The position numbers and the translations under genes are program-made. Below are positions 42,052 to 51,588 of a stretch of DNA of 64,000 bases, piece by piece. The stretch's first letter is position 1. Every line of letters starts with the position of its first letter. The notes under the pieces are model-generated. The model searched no databases. It saw only the letters and a list, made by a program, of their open reading frames with translations, and was not told where the DNA came from. The stretch is from Thalassotalea euphylliae (GTDB taxonomy: Bacteria; Pseudomonadota; Gammaproteobacteria; Enterobacterales; Alteromonadaceae): NCBI RefSeq assembly GCF_003390335.1, contig NZ_QUOU01000001.1, forward strand, positions 2,666,001-2,730,000, read 5' to 3'.

Positions 42052-42528
42052 CTACCCGCGCCATAACGCCGGAACTAAGTGCTTGGCAAACGCTAGTTGG
42101 CTGGCCAAATAACCTTGGTATTTGGGTAAATTGTCATCAACATCTGCGGCGCGTTTATCGTAAAAGATATGCAAAGATGGTGCAGGCACTATGCTTTGAT
42201 CTGCAATAAGTCTCGTTGGCACAAAAATCGTTTTAGGAATGGGAAAAAGCTGCAAGTATTCAATCGATAACTGCTGACAAGCACGACAGTAGCCACGCTG
42301 TAAAATAGGAGGGAATTTCGCTGAGCGATAATCCACTATCCCCTCTGCTGGTTGAATCACATCATGCCAGCGAAAAAGCACAATGTCGGAGTAAGCCGCT
42401 TTATTCGCCGCTTGGCAAATTGAGCAATGGCAAATGGCACGTAGCAAAGGCTTAGCAGTGATCAGATAACTGACCTCACCACATTGACATCCGCATTGAG
42501 ATTGAACTGTGTTTTTTCCATTATCCAT
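42052..42528 (-). CDS. GFA/CENP-V-family zinc protein
   Basis: This 158-residue protein matches the GFA domain. Zinc ligands are seen as CGCQCGEV near residues 13-18 and CHCSICQ near 34-40, plus a later CRAC near 79. Some members were described as glutathione-dependent formaldehyde-activating enzymes, which is interesting because frmA-fghA lie 3-4 kb away; but most members have unproven roles and it is not in that operon. Confidence 0.8.
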   Translation of the reverse strand: MDNGKNTVQSQCGCQCGEVSYLITAKPLLRAICHCSICQAANKAAYSDIVLFRWHDVIQPAEGIVDYRSAKFPPILQRGYCRACQQLSIEYLQLFPIPKTIFVPTRLIADQSIVPAPSLHIFYDKRAADVDDNLPKYQGYLASQLAFAKHLVPALWRG

Positions 42529-42878
42529 CGTCTTAATTAACCTATTTTTATACTAGCTTGCGGCTACGCCTATCGCTTTTTCTAATAGTTTGAGTACGTT
42601 AGCAATATTAACTGTAACTGACAATAGATCTGGCGGGATGATTAGCCACTTGCAAGCAAGTCTTTCAACTTGTTAAGCAAAGCATTTGTTTTGGAAAACT
42701 GATAAAGTGCCACTCATTCCTAACAGAGCGTTTATCGCTTGCCAGTTTAAGTAAGTTTACACGTCACTTAAACTGGTAAAAACAACACAGATATACCAAT
42801 ACCGTGATGAGTAAAAAAACAATCGTTGCACCTTATTTCTCCCTTTCAACTCTAGCGTCTTTTCGCCCAAAGCTTGGT
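42529..42878. other. Region upstream of the Kelch gene
   Basis: This 350-bp region has no clear gene. An alternative longer reading of the Kelch gene starts at GTG 42804 or ATG 42807, but adds a non-signal-like N-terminus. Divergent promoters for the GFA and Kelch genes are expected here. Confidence 0.4.
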
Positions 42879-43958
42879 ATGAAAAACCTAAACACTAAAA
42901 CGCTTAGTGCATTGTCACTCGCGCTAACGAGTTTGGCCGCAAGTGCTGATACAGTTAGCTTACCTAGCCTGCCAGAGCCTATCGCCAATAATGCCGTCAC
43001 TAAAATAACCGCTAAGGGCCATGACTATTTGATATCTTTTAATGGGCTAACCTCAGGCAAAGATTATCAAGCGGTGACCAACAAGGCATTTATGCTTAAA
43101 GTTGGTGATAACCGCTGGCAAACCATCAAACCGGTGCCGATTGAAACGCCTGTCAACGGCCTCGTAGGTCGTCTTGCGTCTGTGGCAACCAGTTTAAATG
43201 GCAAAGCCTATGTGTTTGGTGGTTATACGGTTGCAAAAGATCACAGTGAAGTGTCCGTGCCTGATGTCTATTCATTTAACCCGCTAAGTAAGTCGTATCG
43301 TCAATTAGCGCCAATGCCCGTCCCTGTGGATGACAGTATCGCCCTAACTTATCAGGATCGTTACATCTATTTAGTGAGTGGCTGGCACAACGATGGCAAC
43401 GTTAATCTAGTACAAGTTTATGATGTCAACACCAATACATGGCAGCAAGCCAGCCCCTTCCCCGGTCGTCCAGTGTTTGGGCAAGCGGGAGCAATCGCCA
43501 ATAACCAAATGATCGTGTGTGATGGCGTTCGCGTGGATGTGCACCTAAACAAACGGCGCTCTTATGCCGCAGAGCCTGCCTGTTACTTAGGTAAAATTAG
43601 TGAAAAATCCCCTGATAAAATTGACTGGCGCAAAGTCGAGCACCCAACGGGAACAGCGCGCTATCGCATGGCAGCTGTTGGTGATGATGCCACTAACTCG
43701 GCCTATTTTGTTGGTGGCAGTGACAATCCATACAATTATTCAGGTATCGGCTATAACGGCGTGCCAAGCAAGCCAGATGGCAAAGTTTGGCAATTTAATT
43801 TTGCTGACCAAACATGGCAGTTCAGTGAAGCAGTTACTGCGACGATGGATCACCGTGCATTAATCAAGCTCAACGGTAATCTCATCACGGTCGGTGGAAT
43901 GCTTGCCAATCAGCAGGTGACGGATAACGTCATTGTGCAGGCGACAATTCAACACTAA
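42879..43958 (+). CDS. Exported Kelch-repeat beta-propeller protein (NanM-like)
   Basis: I chose the ATG at 42879 because it opens a good signal peptide (MKNLNTKTLSALSLALTSLA, cleavage after ASA). The mature protein, about 335 residues, has Kelch motifs such as GKAYVFGGYT, RYIYLVSGWH, SAYFVGGSDN and GNLITVGGM spaced about 50 residues apart. This gives a six-bladed propeller typical of periplasmic N-acetylneuraminate epimerase (NanM) relatives. No sialic-acid genes are near, so the substrate is open. It ends in a strong terminator. Confidence 0.8.
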   Translation: MKNLNTKTLSALSLALTSLAASADTVSLPSLPEPIANNAVTKITAKGHDYLISFNGLTSGKDYQAVTNKAFMLKVGDNRWQTIKPVPIETPVNGLVGRLASVATSLNGKAYVFGGYTVAKDHSEVSVPDVYSFNPLSKSYRQLAPMPVPVDDSIALTYQDRYIYLVSGWHNDGNVNLVQVYDVNTNTWQQASPFPGRPVFGQAGAIANNQMIVCDGVRVDVHLNKRRSYAAEPACYLGKISEKSPDKIDWRKVEHPTGTARYRMAAVGDDATNSAYFVGGSDNPYNYSGIGYNGVPSKPDGKVWQFNFADQTWQFSEAVTATMDHRALIKLNGNLITVGGMLANQQVTDNVIVQATIQH

Positions 43959-44046
43959 GGCTTTGTCGCGGCCTTTCGCGTACTGTTAATAGTTTAATTA
44001 ATAGCCACAACAATCACTTGCCACAAAATCCTTGATTGTAAAATAA

Positions 44047-44079
44047 ATGCCGATAAATCACCTTGTCGGCATTTTTTTT
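44047..44079 (+). terminator. Rho-independent terminator after the Kelch gene
   Basis: ATGCCGA and TCGGCAT pair around a 12-nt loop and run into eight T residues, about 90 bp after the stop and 60 bp before proS. Confidence 0.85.
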
Positions 44080-44141
44080 CCCGGTTTGCCCTGCTAGAAT
44101 AACCGCCACTTTTTTACCCTCGCTTTTCGGAAAAATTTTCA

Positions 44142-45848
44142 ATGCGTACCAGTCAATATTTAGTTTCTACACTAAAAGAGACCCCAGCCAGTGCTGAGGT
44201 GGTCAGTCATCAATTAATGTTACGAGCGGGTTTAGTCAGAAACGTAGCTTCTGGCTTATACACTTGGCTGCCGACCGGCTTAAAGGTATTGCGTAAAGTC
44301 GAAAATATCGTCCGTGAGGAAATGGAACGTGCTGGCGCAATCGAAACCTTAATGCCAATGGTACAGCCAGCGGATCTATGGGAAGAATCTGGCCGCTGGG
44401 ACGACTATGGCCCAGAGCTACTGCGCTTAAACGACCGTCATCAGCGCCCATTCGTGTTAGGCCCAACCCACGAAGAAGTAATCACTAAGCTGATCAGCAA
44501 TGAAATTGCCTCGTACAAACAATTGCCACTGAACTTATTCCAAATTCAAACTAAGTTCCGTGATGAAATTCGTCCTCGTTTCGGTGTGATGCGTGGCCGT
44601 GAATTCTTGATGAAAGACGCTTACTCATTCCACACCACGGATGAGTGTTTAAAAGCTACCTACCAAGTGATGTTTGACGCTTACTGCCGTATTTTCGAGC
44701 GCTTAGGCTTAGAGTTCCGCCCAGTGATTGCCGATAACGGCTCCATTGGTGGTGAAGGTTCACACGAATTCCACGTACTAGCCGATAGCGGTGAAGACGA
44801 TATTGCCTTCAGTGATGCCAGCGATTTCGCTGCCAACATTGAAAAAGCCGAAGCCCTTGCACCTGCGGGCGAGCGCCCAGCGCCAAGTGCGGAGTTAGCA
44901 AAAGTTGCAACACCTGATGCTAAAACCATTGCGGCGGTTGCTGAATTCTTAAAGGTTCCAGCAACATCAACCGTGAAAACCTTATTGGTACTAGGCGCGG
45001 CAGAAGAAGGCGAACAAGCACCTGTTATCGCATTAGTCGTGCGTGGCGATCACGAATTGAACGAAGTGAAAGCAGAAAACTTACCACAAATTGCTGCGCC
45101 GTTAACGTTTGCCACAGACGAGCAGATTTTAGCGGCAGCAGGTTGTAATGCTGGCTCAATTGGCCCGGTAAACCTTAACATTCCAGTGATTGTTGACCGC
45201 AGTGCCGCTCATTTAGCGGACTTTGTTTGTGGTGCGAACGAAGACGGTTACCACTTCACTGGTGCTAACTGGGATCGCGACGCAACAAACTACTCAGTTG
45301 AAGACATTCGCAACGTGGTTGAAGGCGACCCGAGCCCGTGTGGTCAAGGCAACATAGTGATCAAGCGCGGTATTGAAGTTGGTCACATCTTCCAACTGGG
45401 CAAGAAATACGCCGATGCGATGAACTGTGGTGTACTGACTGAAAATGGCAAGCACGAAACACTGACTATGGGTTGTTACGGTATTGGTGTGTCACGTATT
45501 GTTGCGGCAGCTATTGAGCAAAACCACGACAAATACGGCATCAAATGGCCTGCAGCGATCGCACCTTTCCAAGTTGCTATCGTACCAATGAATATGCACA
45601 AGTCAGCGCGCGTGCAAGAAACGGCTGAGCAGCTTTACAGCCAGCTTCAACAAGCGGGTATTGAAGTGCTATTTGACGATCGCAAAGAGCGCCCGGGCGT
45701 GATGTTTGCAGATCACGAATTAATGGGGACGCCGCTACTACTGGTTATTGGTGAGCGCAACTTAGACAATCAAGAAATCGAAGTGAAAAACCGAATCACC
45801 GGTGAAAAATCGATGATTGCCATTGCTGATGTGATGTCTTTGTTCTAA
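44142..45848 (+). CDS. proS: Prolyl-tRNA synthetase
   Basis: ProS charges tRNA-Pro. The 568-residue class II synthetase is of the bacterial type: the N-terminal catalytic half has SGRWDDYGPELLRLNDRH and RPFVLGPTHEE, then FRDEIRPRFGVMRGREFLMKDAYSFH. An inserted YbaK-like editing domain (about 220-400) hydrolyses mischarged Ala-tRNA-Pro. It is followed by the rest of the catalytic core (TMGCYGIGVSRI) and the anticodon domain (VAIVPMNM...LFDDRKERPGVMFAD). It is transcribed alone between two terminators. Confidence 0.97.
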   Translation: MRTSQYLVSTLKETPASAEVVSHQLMLRAGLVRNVASGLYTWLPTGLKVLRKVENIVREEMERAGAIETLMPMVQPADLWEESGRWDDYGPELLRLNDRHQRPFVLGPTHEEVITKLISNEIASYKQLPLNLFQIQTKFRDEIRPRFGVMRGREFLMKDAYSFHTTDECLKATYQVMFDAYCRIFERLGLEFRPVIADNGSIGGEGSHEFHVLADSGEDDIAFSDASDFAANIEKAEALAPAGERPAPSAELAKVATPDAKTIAAVAEFLKVPATSTVKTLLVLGAAEEGEQAPVIALVVRGDHELNEVKAENLPQIAAPLTFATDEQILAAAGCNAGSIGPVNLNIPVIVDRSAAHLADFVCGANEDGYHFTGANWDRDATNYSVEDIRNVVEGDPSPCGQGNIVIKRGIEVGHIFQLGKKYADAMNCGVLTENGKHETLTMGCYGIGVSRIVAAAIEQNHDKYGIKWPAAIAPFQVAIVPMNMHKSARVQETAEQLYSQLQQAGIEVLFDDRKERPGVMFADHELMGTPLLLVIGERNLDNQEIEVKNRITGEKSMIAIADVMSLF

Positions 45849-45948
45849 AAATAATTTACGAAATAGTTTGCCGAGTAACGAGATAAGGCAAGTAAGCACT
45901 GCCCTTTAAGCACAGTAAGCAGCGCAAAGCAAAAACGTAAAACATAAC

Positions 45949-45989
45949 AAAAGCCAGCCGACACCTGAGTGGTGAACACTGGCTTTTTT
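45949..45989 (+). terminator. Rho-independent terminator after proS
   Basis: AAAGCCAG and CTGGCTTT form a stem around a 20-nt loop with an inner CACC/GGTG pair, followed by TTTT. It lies about 100 bp after the proS stop. Confidence 0.8.
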
Positions 45990-46039
45990 ATTGGTTAATC
46001 TTTACCTTAAATCGCCAATTTGCTTATCACCAAATGTGC

Positions 46040-47362
46040 CTAGCGCCAATGATGCTGATATAAGCTGAGCGCTTTTAATCGGCTATCAATATGAGCAACC
46101 ATCTGTTGGTAGTTGGCCGAGCTTACGCCCTGAAACTGTTGAGTAAACTCCCGCTCCCCCAACCCTTCCGCTAGCCCTTGAATTGTCGGCATTAATTCGC
46201 CATCACTAACACTGGCCAGTTGCGCTTGTAGTTGCTTGGCTTGTGCTTCTGAATGTGTTGCCATCATGGCCAAGCGCGTGCCTGCTCGGTCTGCCATTAG
46301 ATCAGCAAAGCTAAAGCCACTGCCGCCTTGGTTGGTGTCTAGAAATTCTTTAAATTCACCCAACGCATCACTCGCTTGATCGTTGCTGAGTAATTGCAGC
46401 GCTATTGAGTAAACAAAATGTTGCTGTAAATCGCCTCGACCCGCCAAAGTAATCAAACGGCGATGGCGCGCTTGGCGCACCCGTTGTCGCCAGGTCAGTT
46501 TGGCAACATCACCAACGAGGAGCGCCATTCTGTTGTCACCAAAATAGAGCACTAGCGCCACCAGTACGGCTTTGTTTTGTTCAATATAGGAGACAGGCAA
46601 TTGCTGTTTGTTTTCAGTTATCGCATAGGTGAATATATGATTGATGTACTGATTCACTTTGCCGTTAATGGGCTGTTGATTGGCAAAAGCCAATAACGCT
46701 TGGTAGTAGCGTGTGATCATTTCCTTATCGCCGAATAACGCTAATTCATCGCGCAGTTTTGATAGTAAAGAAGCATTTTGCCTCAGCGCGAGCACGTCTT
46801 TATCAACATTCAATCCCACGACAAGTTGGTTGGGTGAAGTCGCAACGCTGGTCACCGTTTTTAAGAGCTTATCTGTTGCCCCTTCGCCCGCGTAATAGTC
46901 GACCAGCCAACGCATCAAGCGAATAGTGCTAGTGCCACTTAGTGATAAACTGCCCACTTGCACACCAGCCAGCGCGATGCCCGTTTTGGAAGGCAATAAG
47001 GTTGCACTTACGTTAACAAACTGCTGGTTTAACGGCTTGGGAAGGCTAAGTGCCCCCAGCAACACAGCGCCATATTCAGACAAGGTAATGTTAACCGCAG
47101 CGCTTGGTACCGCGCGATGAAAAAGTGCTGTAAGGCCATCTATTTCAGCTTGTGTTAACACTAATTGGGTTTGCTGCTCGCCATTGCGCCACGTATCGGC
47201 AAAGCGTTTAGCCAAGCGTTTACTGTTATCGGCATGACTGGCAGAAATTTGATGTTGCTGGTAAATCAAAGGCTCGCTATCAACGAGCATCACTAACAAG
47301 GAGAACGCCCCCATTAGCAACATTAGCGGCAGTAAAAAAAGAAATTTAACGAAACGCTTCAA
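46040..47362 (-). CDS. Membrane-anchored protein of unknown function
   Basis: I do not recognise a named family in this 440-residue protein. It has an N-terminal membrane anchor (FVKFLFLLPLMLLMGAFSLLVMLV) and then a large, mostly periplasmic domain. The first part (about 60-200) is rich in beta-like stretches (QLVLTQAEIDGLTALFHRA, AAVNITLSEYGAVLLGAL, SLSLSGTSTIRLMRWLV). The second part is helical, with FVYSIALQLLSNDQASDALGEF and SGFSFADLMADRAGTRLAMMAT. The last segment recalls predicted peptidase-like or chaperone domains, but no catalytic motif is evident. It is transcribed alone. Confidence 0.65.
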   Translation of the reverse strand: MKRFVKFLFLLPLMLLMGAFSLLVMLVDSEPLIYQQHQISASHADNSKRLAKRFADTWRNGEQQTQLVLTQAEIDGLTALFHRAVPSAAVNITLSEYGAVLLGALSLPKPLNQQFVNVSATLLPSKTGIALAGVQVGSLSLSGTSTIRLMRWLVDYYAGEGATDKLLKTVTSVATSPNQLVVGLNVDKDVLALRQNASLLSKLRDELALFGDKEMITRYYQALLAFANQQPINGKVNQYINHIFTYAITENKQQLPVSYIEQNKAVLVALVLYFGDNRMALLVGDVAKLTWRQRVRQARHRRLITLAGRGDLQQHFVYSIALQLLSNDQASDALGEFKEFLDTNQGGSGFSFADLMADRAGTRLAMMATHSEAQAKQLQAQLASVSDGELMPTIQGLAEGLGEREFTQQFQGVSSANYQQMVAHIDSRLKALSLYQHHWR

Positions 47363-47496
47363 GAAGAGGTAACCAATTGATAGACAATTTATAAGTGCTA
47401 AGGTTATAGCGGTTGTTGGCCTAGGTGTACAGATTTAATGATCAAATTGCCGTTCAAACATCAATAACATTGATAGTGCGATGTAATGCTGGGCAT

Positions 47497-48099
47497 TTAA
47501 ACTTGACACAAATCCCAATACACTTGTTTATTGTAGCGCTTCGCCATACGTTTGTTTAACTCTCTGAATGTGGTCAGCGGCTCGTCGTTGGGTTGAATGC
47601 ACTGCCAAATAAATTGGTGGCAGTTGTTTTCAATCAAATGATAATCGCGATATTGATATATTTGCGCAATTGCTCGCTGTGCTGCCACTTCACTCGCAAG
47701 TGGTGTCGCAGTTGAATCACAAGCAACAAAAATCCGTTTTCCAGAGCGCTCTTGAGTAAAGCGAGCTGGAGAAACAGGTTTGATTAAACCATTGCCACCC
47801 AGCTCAATAATGGTGTCGTCACCTATCCAAATCCCTGTGTGATCAAGTACACCGCCGATACCACAGCATACTATTGCGCCTATAGTTGGACGCGCGATTT
47901 GCTCGGTATTGAATAATTCTGAGGGATAAATCGCAACAGCTGAGGTATCGCTATTTGACGCGAAATCTTTGTTAAGCGGTTTGCCATTGGGGTGCTTTAG
48001 CCGCTGTTGTTGCTGCTTTTTTCTATCTTCGCTGACGAGCTCTTTGACCGCGAAAGCAGACACTGCTGCCGCGCCTAACCAAAAAAACGGAATTGGCAT
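47497..48099 (-). CDS. NlpC/P60-superfamily (LRAT-like) protein
   Basis: This 200-residue protein has a short N-terminal hydrophobic segment (FFWLGAAAVSAFAV). Its domain resembles LRAT-type members of the NlpC/P60 superfamily: LDHTGIWIGDDTIIELGGNG holds the catalytic-type histidine, and HLIENNCHQFIWQCI holds the Asn-Cys (NC) motif. Such proteins act as acyltransferases or thiol hydrolases. The substrate is unknown. It is transcribed alone, divergent from alaA. Confidence 0.75.
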   Translation of the reverse strand: MPIPFFWLGAAAVSAFAVKELVSEDRKKQQQQRLKHPNGKPLNKDFASNSDTSAVAIYPSELFNTEQIARPTIGAIVCCGIGGVLDHTGIWIGDDTIIELGGNGLIKPVSPARFTQERSGKRIFVACDSTATPLASEVAAQRAIAQIYQYRDYHLIENNCHQFIWQCIQPNDEPLTTFRELNKRMAKRYNKQVYWDLCQV

Positions 48100-48393
48100 A
48101 ATACCTCCAAGAAGAATTTACTCACTCTTGTCCAATCATATGGATCAATTAACTCAGCCATAGACATTACAGCTACCTGCTCCTTGTGATTAGTTATGTG
48201 GCTTTATACTTTAGTCTACGTAAATAGCACATAGCTGAATTAAGCATAATCAGCTTTCATTAATAATGTGAAATAAGGGCGCGTAAAAAGCGATAAAAAA
48301 GTTGCAAGTAACTGTTTCAAAACCCACAAATACTGTTACATTAACTGCCTTACCCAATTTTCTTAAATCAATAACTAATCGGTGGCAGTAAAA

Positions 48394-49611
48394 ATGAAAA
48401 CAGTGACTAAATCCTCAAAACTCAACAATGTTTGTTATGAGATCAGAGGACAAATCGCCGCCGAAGCCAAGCGTTTGGAAGATGAAGGGCACAAAGTACT
48501 CAAACTCAATATTGGCAACCCTGCTCCATTTGGCTTTGAAGCACCTGACGATATTCTCAAAGACGTGATTCATAACCTGCCAACGGCGCAAGGCTACAGT
48601 GACTCAAAAGGTATTTACTCGGCGCGTGTTGCTGTGATGCAATATTTCCAGCAACAAGGAATTTTAGGCGTTAACGTTGACGATATTTTTATTGGCAATG
48701 GCGTCAGCGAGCTTATTGTGATGGCGATGCAGGCCTTGCTGGAAGACGGTGATCAAGTACTCATTCCAGCACCGGATTACCCACTGTGGACGGCGGCAGT
48801 ATCTTTGTCTGGTGGTAAGCCTGTTCATTACAAATGTGACGAAGATAATCACTGGTTTCCAAATCTTGACGATATGGAAAGCAAGATCACCAAAAAAACG
48901 CGTGCCATTGTGTTAATTAATCCCAATAACCCGACGGGTGCAGTGTATTCGGAAGAAGTACTACAAGGGATATTAGCACTGGCACGTAAACACGGTTTAA
49001 TTGTTTTTAGTGACGAGATTTACGACAAAATCTTATACGATGGTGCCGTGCACACCCCTACTGCCCGCCTTGCGGAAGACGTGTTAATCATGACCATGGG
49101 CGGCTTGTCTAAAAATTACCGTATTGCCGGTTTTCGCGCGGGCTGGATGGTGATTACTGGCCCTAAACTACTGGCGGAAGATTACGTTGAAGGGCTAAAT
49201 ATGCTCTCAAGTATGCGTCTGTGTGCCAACGTGCCATGCCAATACGCCATTCAAACCGCTTTGGGTGGCTACCAAAGTATTAATGAACTGATTAATGGTG
49301 ACGGCCGTTTATTAAAACAACGCAATACCGCTCATGAAATGATCAACGCTATTGATGGCTTATCATGCCAACCAGCCATGGGCGCACTGTATCTGTTTGT
49401 TAAAGTGGATATGGAAAAGTTCAATATTAAAGACGATGAGAAAATGGTGTTGGACTTACTCAAGCAAGAAAAAATTCTGCTAGTCCATGGTCGAGCGTTC
49501 AATATTGAAGAAAGTAACTATTTCAGATTAGTGTTTTTACCGCATGTTGACGAGTTAGTGCCAGCGATTGAGCGATTGGGACACTTCTTTAATACCTATC
49601 GCCAAGATTAG
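48394..49611 (+). CDS. alaA: Glutamate-pyruvate aminotransferase AlaA
   Basis: AlaA makes alanine from pyruvate and glutamate using PLP. I chose the ATG at 48394, giving 405 residues as in E. coli. MKTVTKSSKLNNVCYEIRG aligns with the E. coli start, while a GTG 12 bp upstream adds four residues. It shows LNIGNPAPFGFEAPD, VLINPNNPTGAVYS, the FSDEIYDKILYD segment and the PLP lysine in GGLSKNYRIAGFRAGWMV. It is followed by yfbR after 66 bp, the same pair order as in E. coli. Confidence 0.95.
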   Translation: MKTVTKSSKLNNVCYEIRGQIAAEAKRLEDEGHKVLKLNIGNPAPFGFEAPDDILKDVIHNLPTAQGYSDSKGIYSARVAVMQYFQQQGILGVNVDDIFIGNGVSELIVMAMQALLEDGDQVLIPAPDYPLWTAAVSLSGGKPVHYKCDEDNHWFPNLDDMESKITKKTRAIVLINPNNPTGAVYSEEVLQGILALARKHGLIVFSDEIYDKILYDGAVHTPTARLAEDVLIMTMGGLSKNYRIAGFRAGWMVITGPKLLAEDYVEGLNMLSSMRLCANVPCQYAIQTALGGYQSINELINGDGRLLKQRNTAHEMINAIDGLSCQPAMGALYLFVKVDMEKFNIKDDEKMVLDLLKQEKILLVHGRAFNIEESNYFRLVFLPHVDELVPAIERLGHFFNTYRQD

Positions 49612-49677
49612 TGAATGACAGAAGCACATACGTGAGCTATGCCAAAGTCCAAGTAATTAAGGAGCAATAAAGCACTC

Positions 49678-50280
49678 ATGATCAAAAGTACCTTTTTAGC
49701 TTGGATTTTACGTATGCCGCTGATCAAACGCTGGGCCTTGATGCATTCCGTAAAAAAGGAAAACATTGCTGAGCACTCGCATCAAGTCGCTGTGATTGCA
49801 CATTTACTGGCGGTTATCCGCAACCAGTATTTTAATGGCACGCTCAGCCCTGAGCGTGCCGCAACCATAGCACTTTATCACGAGGTTTCAGAAACCAAGC
49901 TGCAAGACATTAATCACGTTACTAAGTATCACAACCCCGCCCTCACCAAAGAATTTAAAAAGTTGGAAGAGTTAGCCGAACTGGAATGTTTACACAGTTT
50001 GCCTGAGCCGCTGCGCGAGACATTTAAACCGCTACTCGTGCAGTCTCAAGTCGATAGCGACTACAAAAAAATTGTTAAAGCTGCGGATTTAATTTCCGCT
50101 TACCTTAAAGCGAACGATGAAATATCGTACGGTAATAAAGAATTTAGCCACGTAAAAACGCGATTGCTAGCAATGCTTGAGCAATTTAAACAAGATATGC
50201 CAGAAGTTGCTTTTTTTCTCGACACCTTTGAAGAGCACTGTTTTGTCAGTGTTGATAAATTAGCGCAAGACGATCACTAA
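49678..50280 (+). CDS. yfbR: 5'-deoxynucleotidase YfbR
   Basis: YfbR is an HD-domain phosphohydrolase that removes phosphate from dNMPs. The 200-residue protein shows RWALMHSVKKENIAEHSHQVAVIAHLL (metal-binding histidines) and ALYHEVSETKLQDINHVTKYH. The HD pair is altered to a His-Glu type (YHEVSE), as in YfbR relatives. KAADLISAYLKANDE carries a later metal-binding aspartate. It shares an operon-like arrangement with alaA. Confidence 0.92.
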   Translation: MIKSTFLAWILRMPLIKRWALMHSVKKENIAEHSHQVAVIAHLLAVIRNQYFNGTLSPERAATIALYHEVSETKLQDINHVTKYHNPALTKEFKKLEELAELECLHSLPEPLRETFKPLLVQSQVDSDYKKIVKAADLISAYLKANDEISYGNKEFSHVKTRLLAMLEQFKQDMPEVAFFLDTFEEHCFVSVDKLAQDDH

Positions 50281-50465
50281 GCCTGTACTCATAAGCAAGC
50301 GCTATTGGCCGTTTGCTAGCACACAGCTTTTTGCGTAAACACAGTTTTGCCAGAAAAAATCGCAAACTCATATTTTCCCCACATTTGATCATTACCCTGT
50401 TTTTATTGTGTTATTTAGCAACTTGCCTTGGATAAACCAAGGTTAAGTTAATAGGGAGCTTTATT

Positions 50466-51062
50466 TTGACGACATTGAAGTTATTCGTGCTCAGTGTGGC
50501 ATTACTTGTTTCAAGCCAAGCAAATGCAGGGGTAATGTTTTACTCGGATCAAGGGGCATTTGAAACCGCACTTAATTCACCAATGACGTTCGAGGGCTTT
50601 AACGACAATCCCTTAGCGTTGGTTGAAGTAGAATCCGGCTATATCCGCTATAGAACCAACAGCAGTTTAGTATCTGAAGGTGAACGCGCACTAACCCTTA
50701 GAGAAAGAAATTCGGTGACGTTTCATTTCAATCACGAGGTTTTTGCTTTTGGGTTATTTGTGAACGAGCTGAACTCAACCAACCTAAACTATACCGATAA
50801 TCTTGGTAATGAATTAATCGACGCCTTAAAAGTCACCGATATATGGAATGCCAGTACTTTCTTTGGCGTAACGAGCGACGTTGCCTTGACCTCGTTTACC
50901 TTAACCGGTTTTACAACGTCATCAAATGCAAACGCGGTATTTGGCATTGATGCCTTGCAATTTACCGCTAGCCCAACGTCAGTGCCAGAGCCAGCAACTT
51001 GGTTAAGCTTCTTACTCGCGTTGTTTTTGCTCGTAAGGCTTTCGAAGCAACAAAAGACTTGA
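50466..51062 (+). CDS. PEP-CTERM-anchored exported protein
   Basis: This 198-residue protein has an N-terminal signal peptide (LKLFVLSVALLVSSQANAG), a beta-rich mature domain (FYSDQGAFETALNSPMTFEGF, VTFHFNHEVFAFGLFV, FGIDALQF) and a C-terminal PEP-CTERM sorting signal. That signal is VPEPATW, a hydrophobic helix and a basic RLSKQQKT tail. It would be processed by an exosortase (EpsH/XrtA type), none of which is in this window. The start is TTG, supported by AGGGAG 9 bp upstream and by the signal peptide. The function is unknown. Confidence 0.85.
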   Translation: MTTLKLFVLSVALLVSSQANAGVMFYSDQGAFETALNSPMTFEGFNDNPLALVEVESGYIRYRTNSSLVSEGERALTLRERNSVTFHFNHEVFAFGLFVNELNSTNLNYTDNLGNELIDALKVTDIWNASTFFGVTSDVALTSFTLTGFTTSSNANAVFGIDALQFTASPTSVPEPATWLSFLLALFLLVRLSKQQKT

Positions 51063-51588
51063 AGCAGCTAAGTTAGTGGCTTTTACACCTCACTAATTCC
51101 CTCAATTTAAGATGTCGGCAGTTAATCTCGGCCACTTACAATCGTTATAACGCCAGTTAGGATATTAGGCTGGGACTCGGTATTACTCTGTACTTGATAG
51201 CTTCTGCCGACAAGATATTAATTTTTTCAGACAAAGTGTTTTTCCAAGTAACGGTAAATCAACTAAACTGCTCGAAATTTAATGCCTAGTCAGCTCAACT
51301 CCTCGCGTACACCCCAAGACTAAAGTCATATATATTATTGTTTTTATTAGCTATATATTTATAGCGTCACTATTCCTGAATCGTATTGAAATTAGCTTTT
51401 CACTTTTTTGGATTTAGGCTTTCAATTTCACAGCTCACCTGTTTTTCCTATTACTAGCGTTGACAAAATACCATCAGCAATTAAAATAAACCGCATTCGA
51501 ACATCATTCGTATAGTGTTCGAATAACAATCAATAAAGATAAAACGCCAACTAGCACTCCATTAGCTGATAAGAATTTAAGGAAATTT
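51063..51588. other. Gene-free region upstream of the TetR-RND operon
   Basis: No gene is supported in these 526 bp. The region contains the inverted repeat at 51495-51524 described separately, plus a short TTAGTG/CACTAA hairpin after the PEP-CTERM gene without a T-run. Confidence 0.5.
51495..51524. promoter_or_regulatory. Candidate TetR operator
   Basis: ATTCGAACA (51495-51503) and TGTTCGAAT (51516-51524) are perfect inverted arms around 12 bp, 65 bp before the TetR ATG. It is the obvious binding site for the regulator of the efflux operon. Confidence 0.65.
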
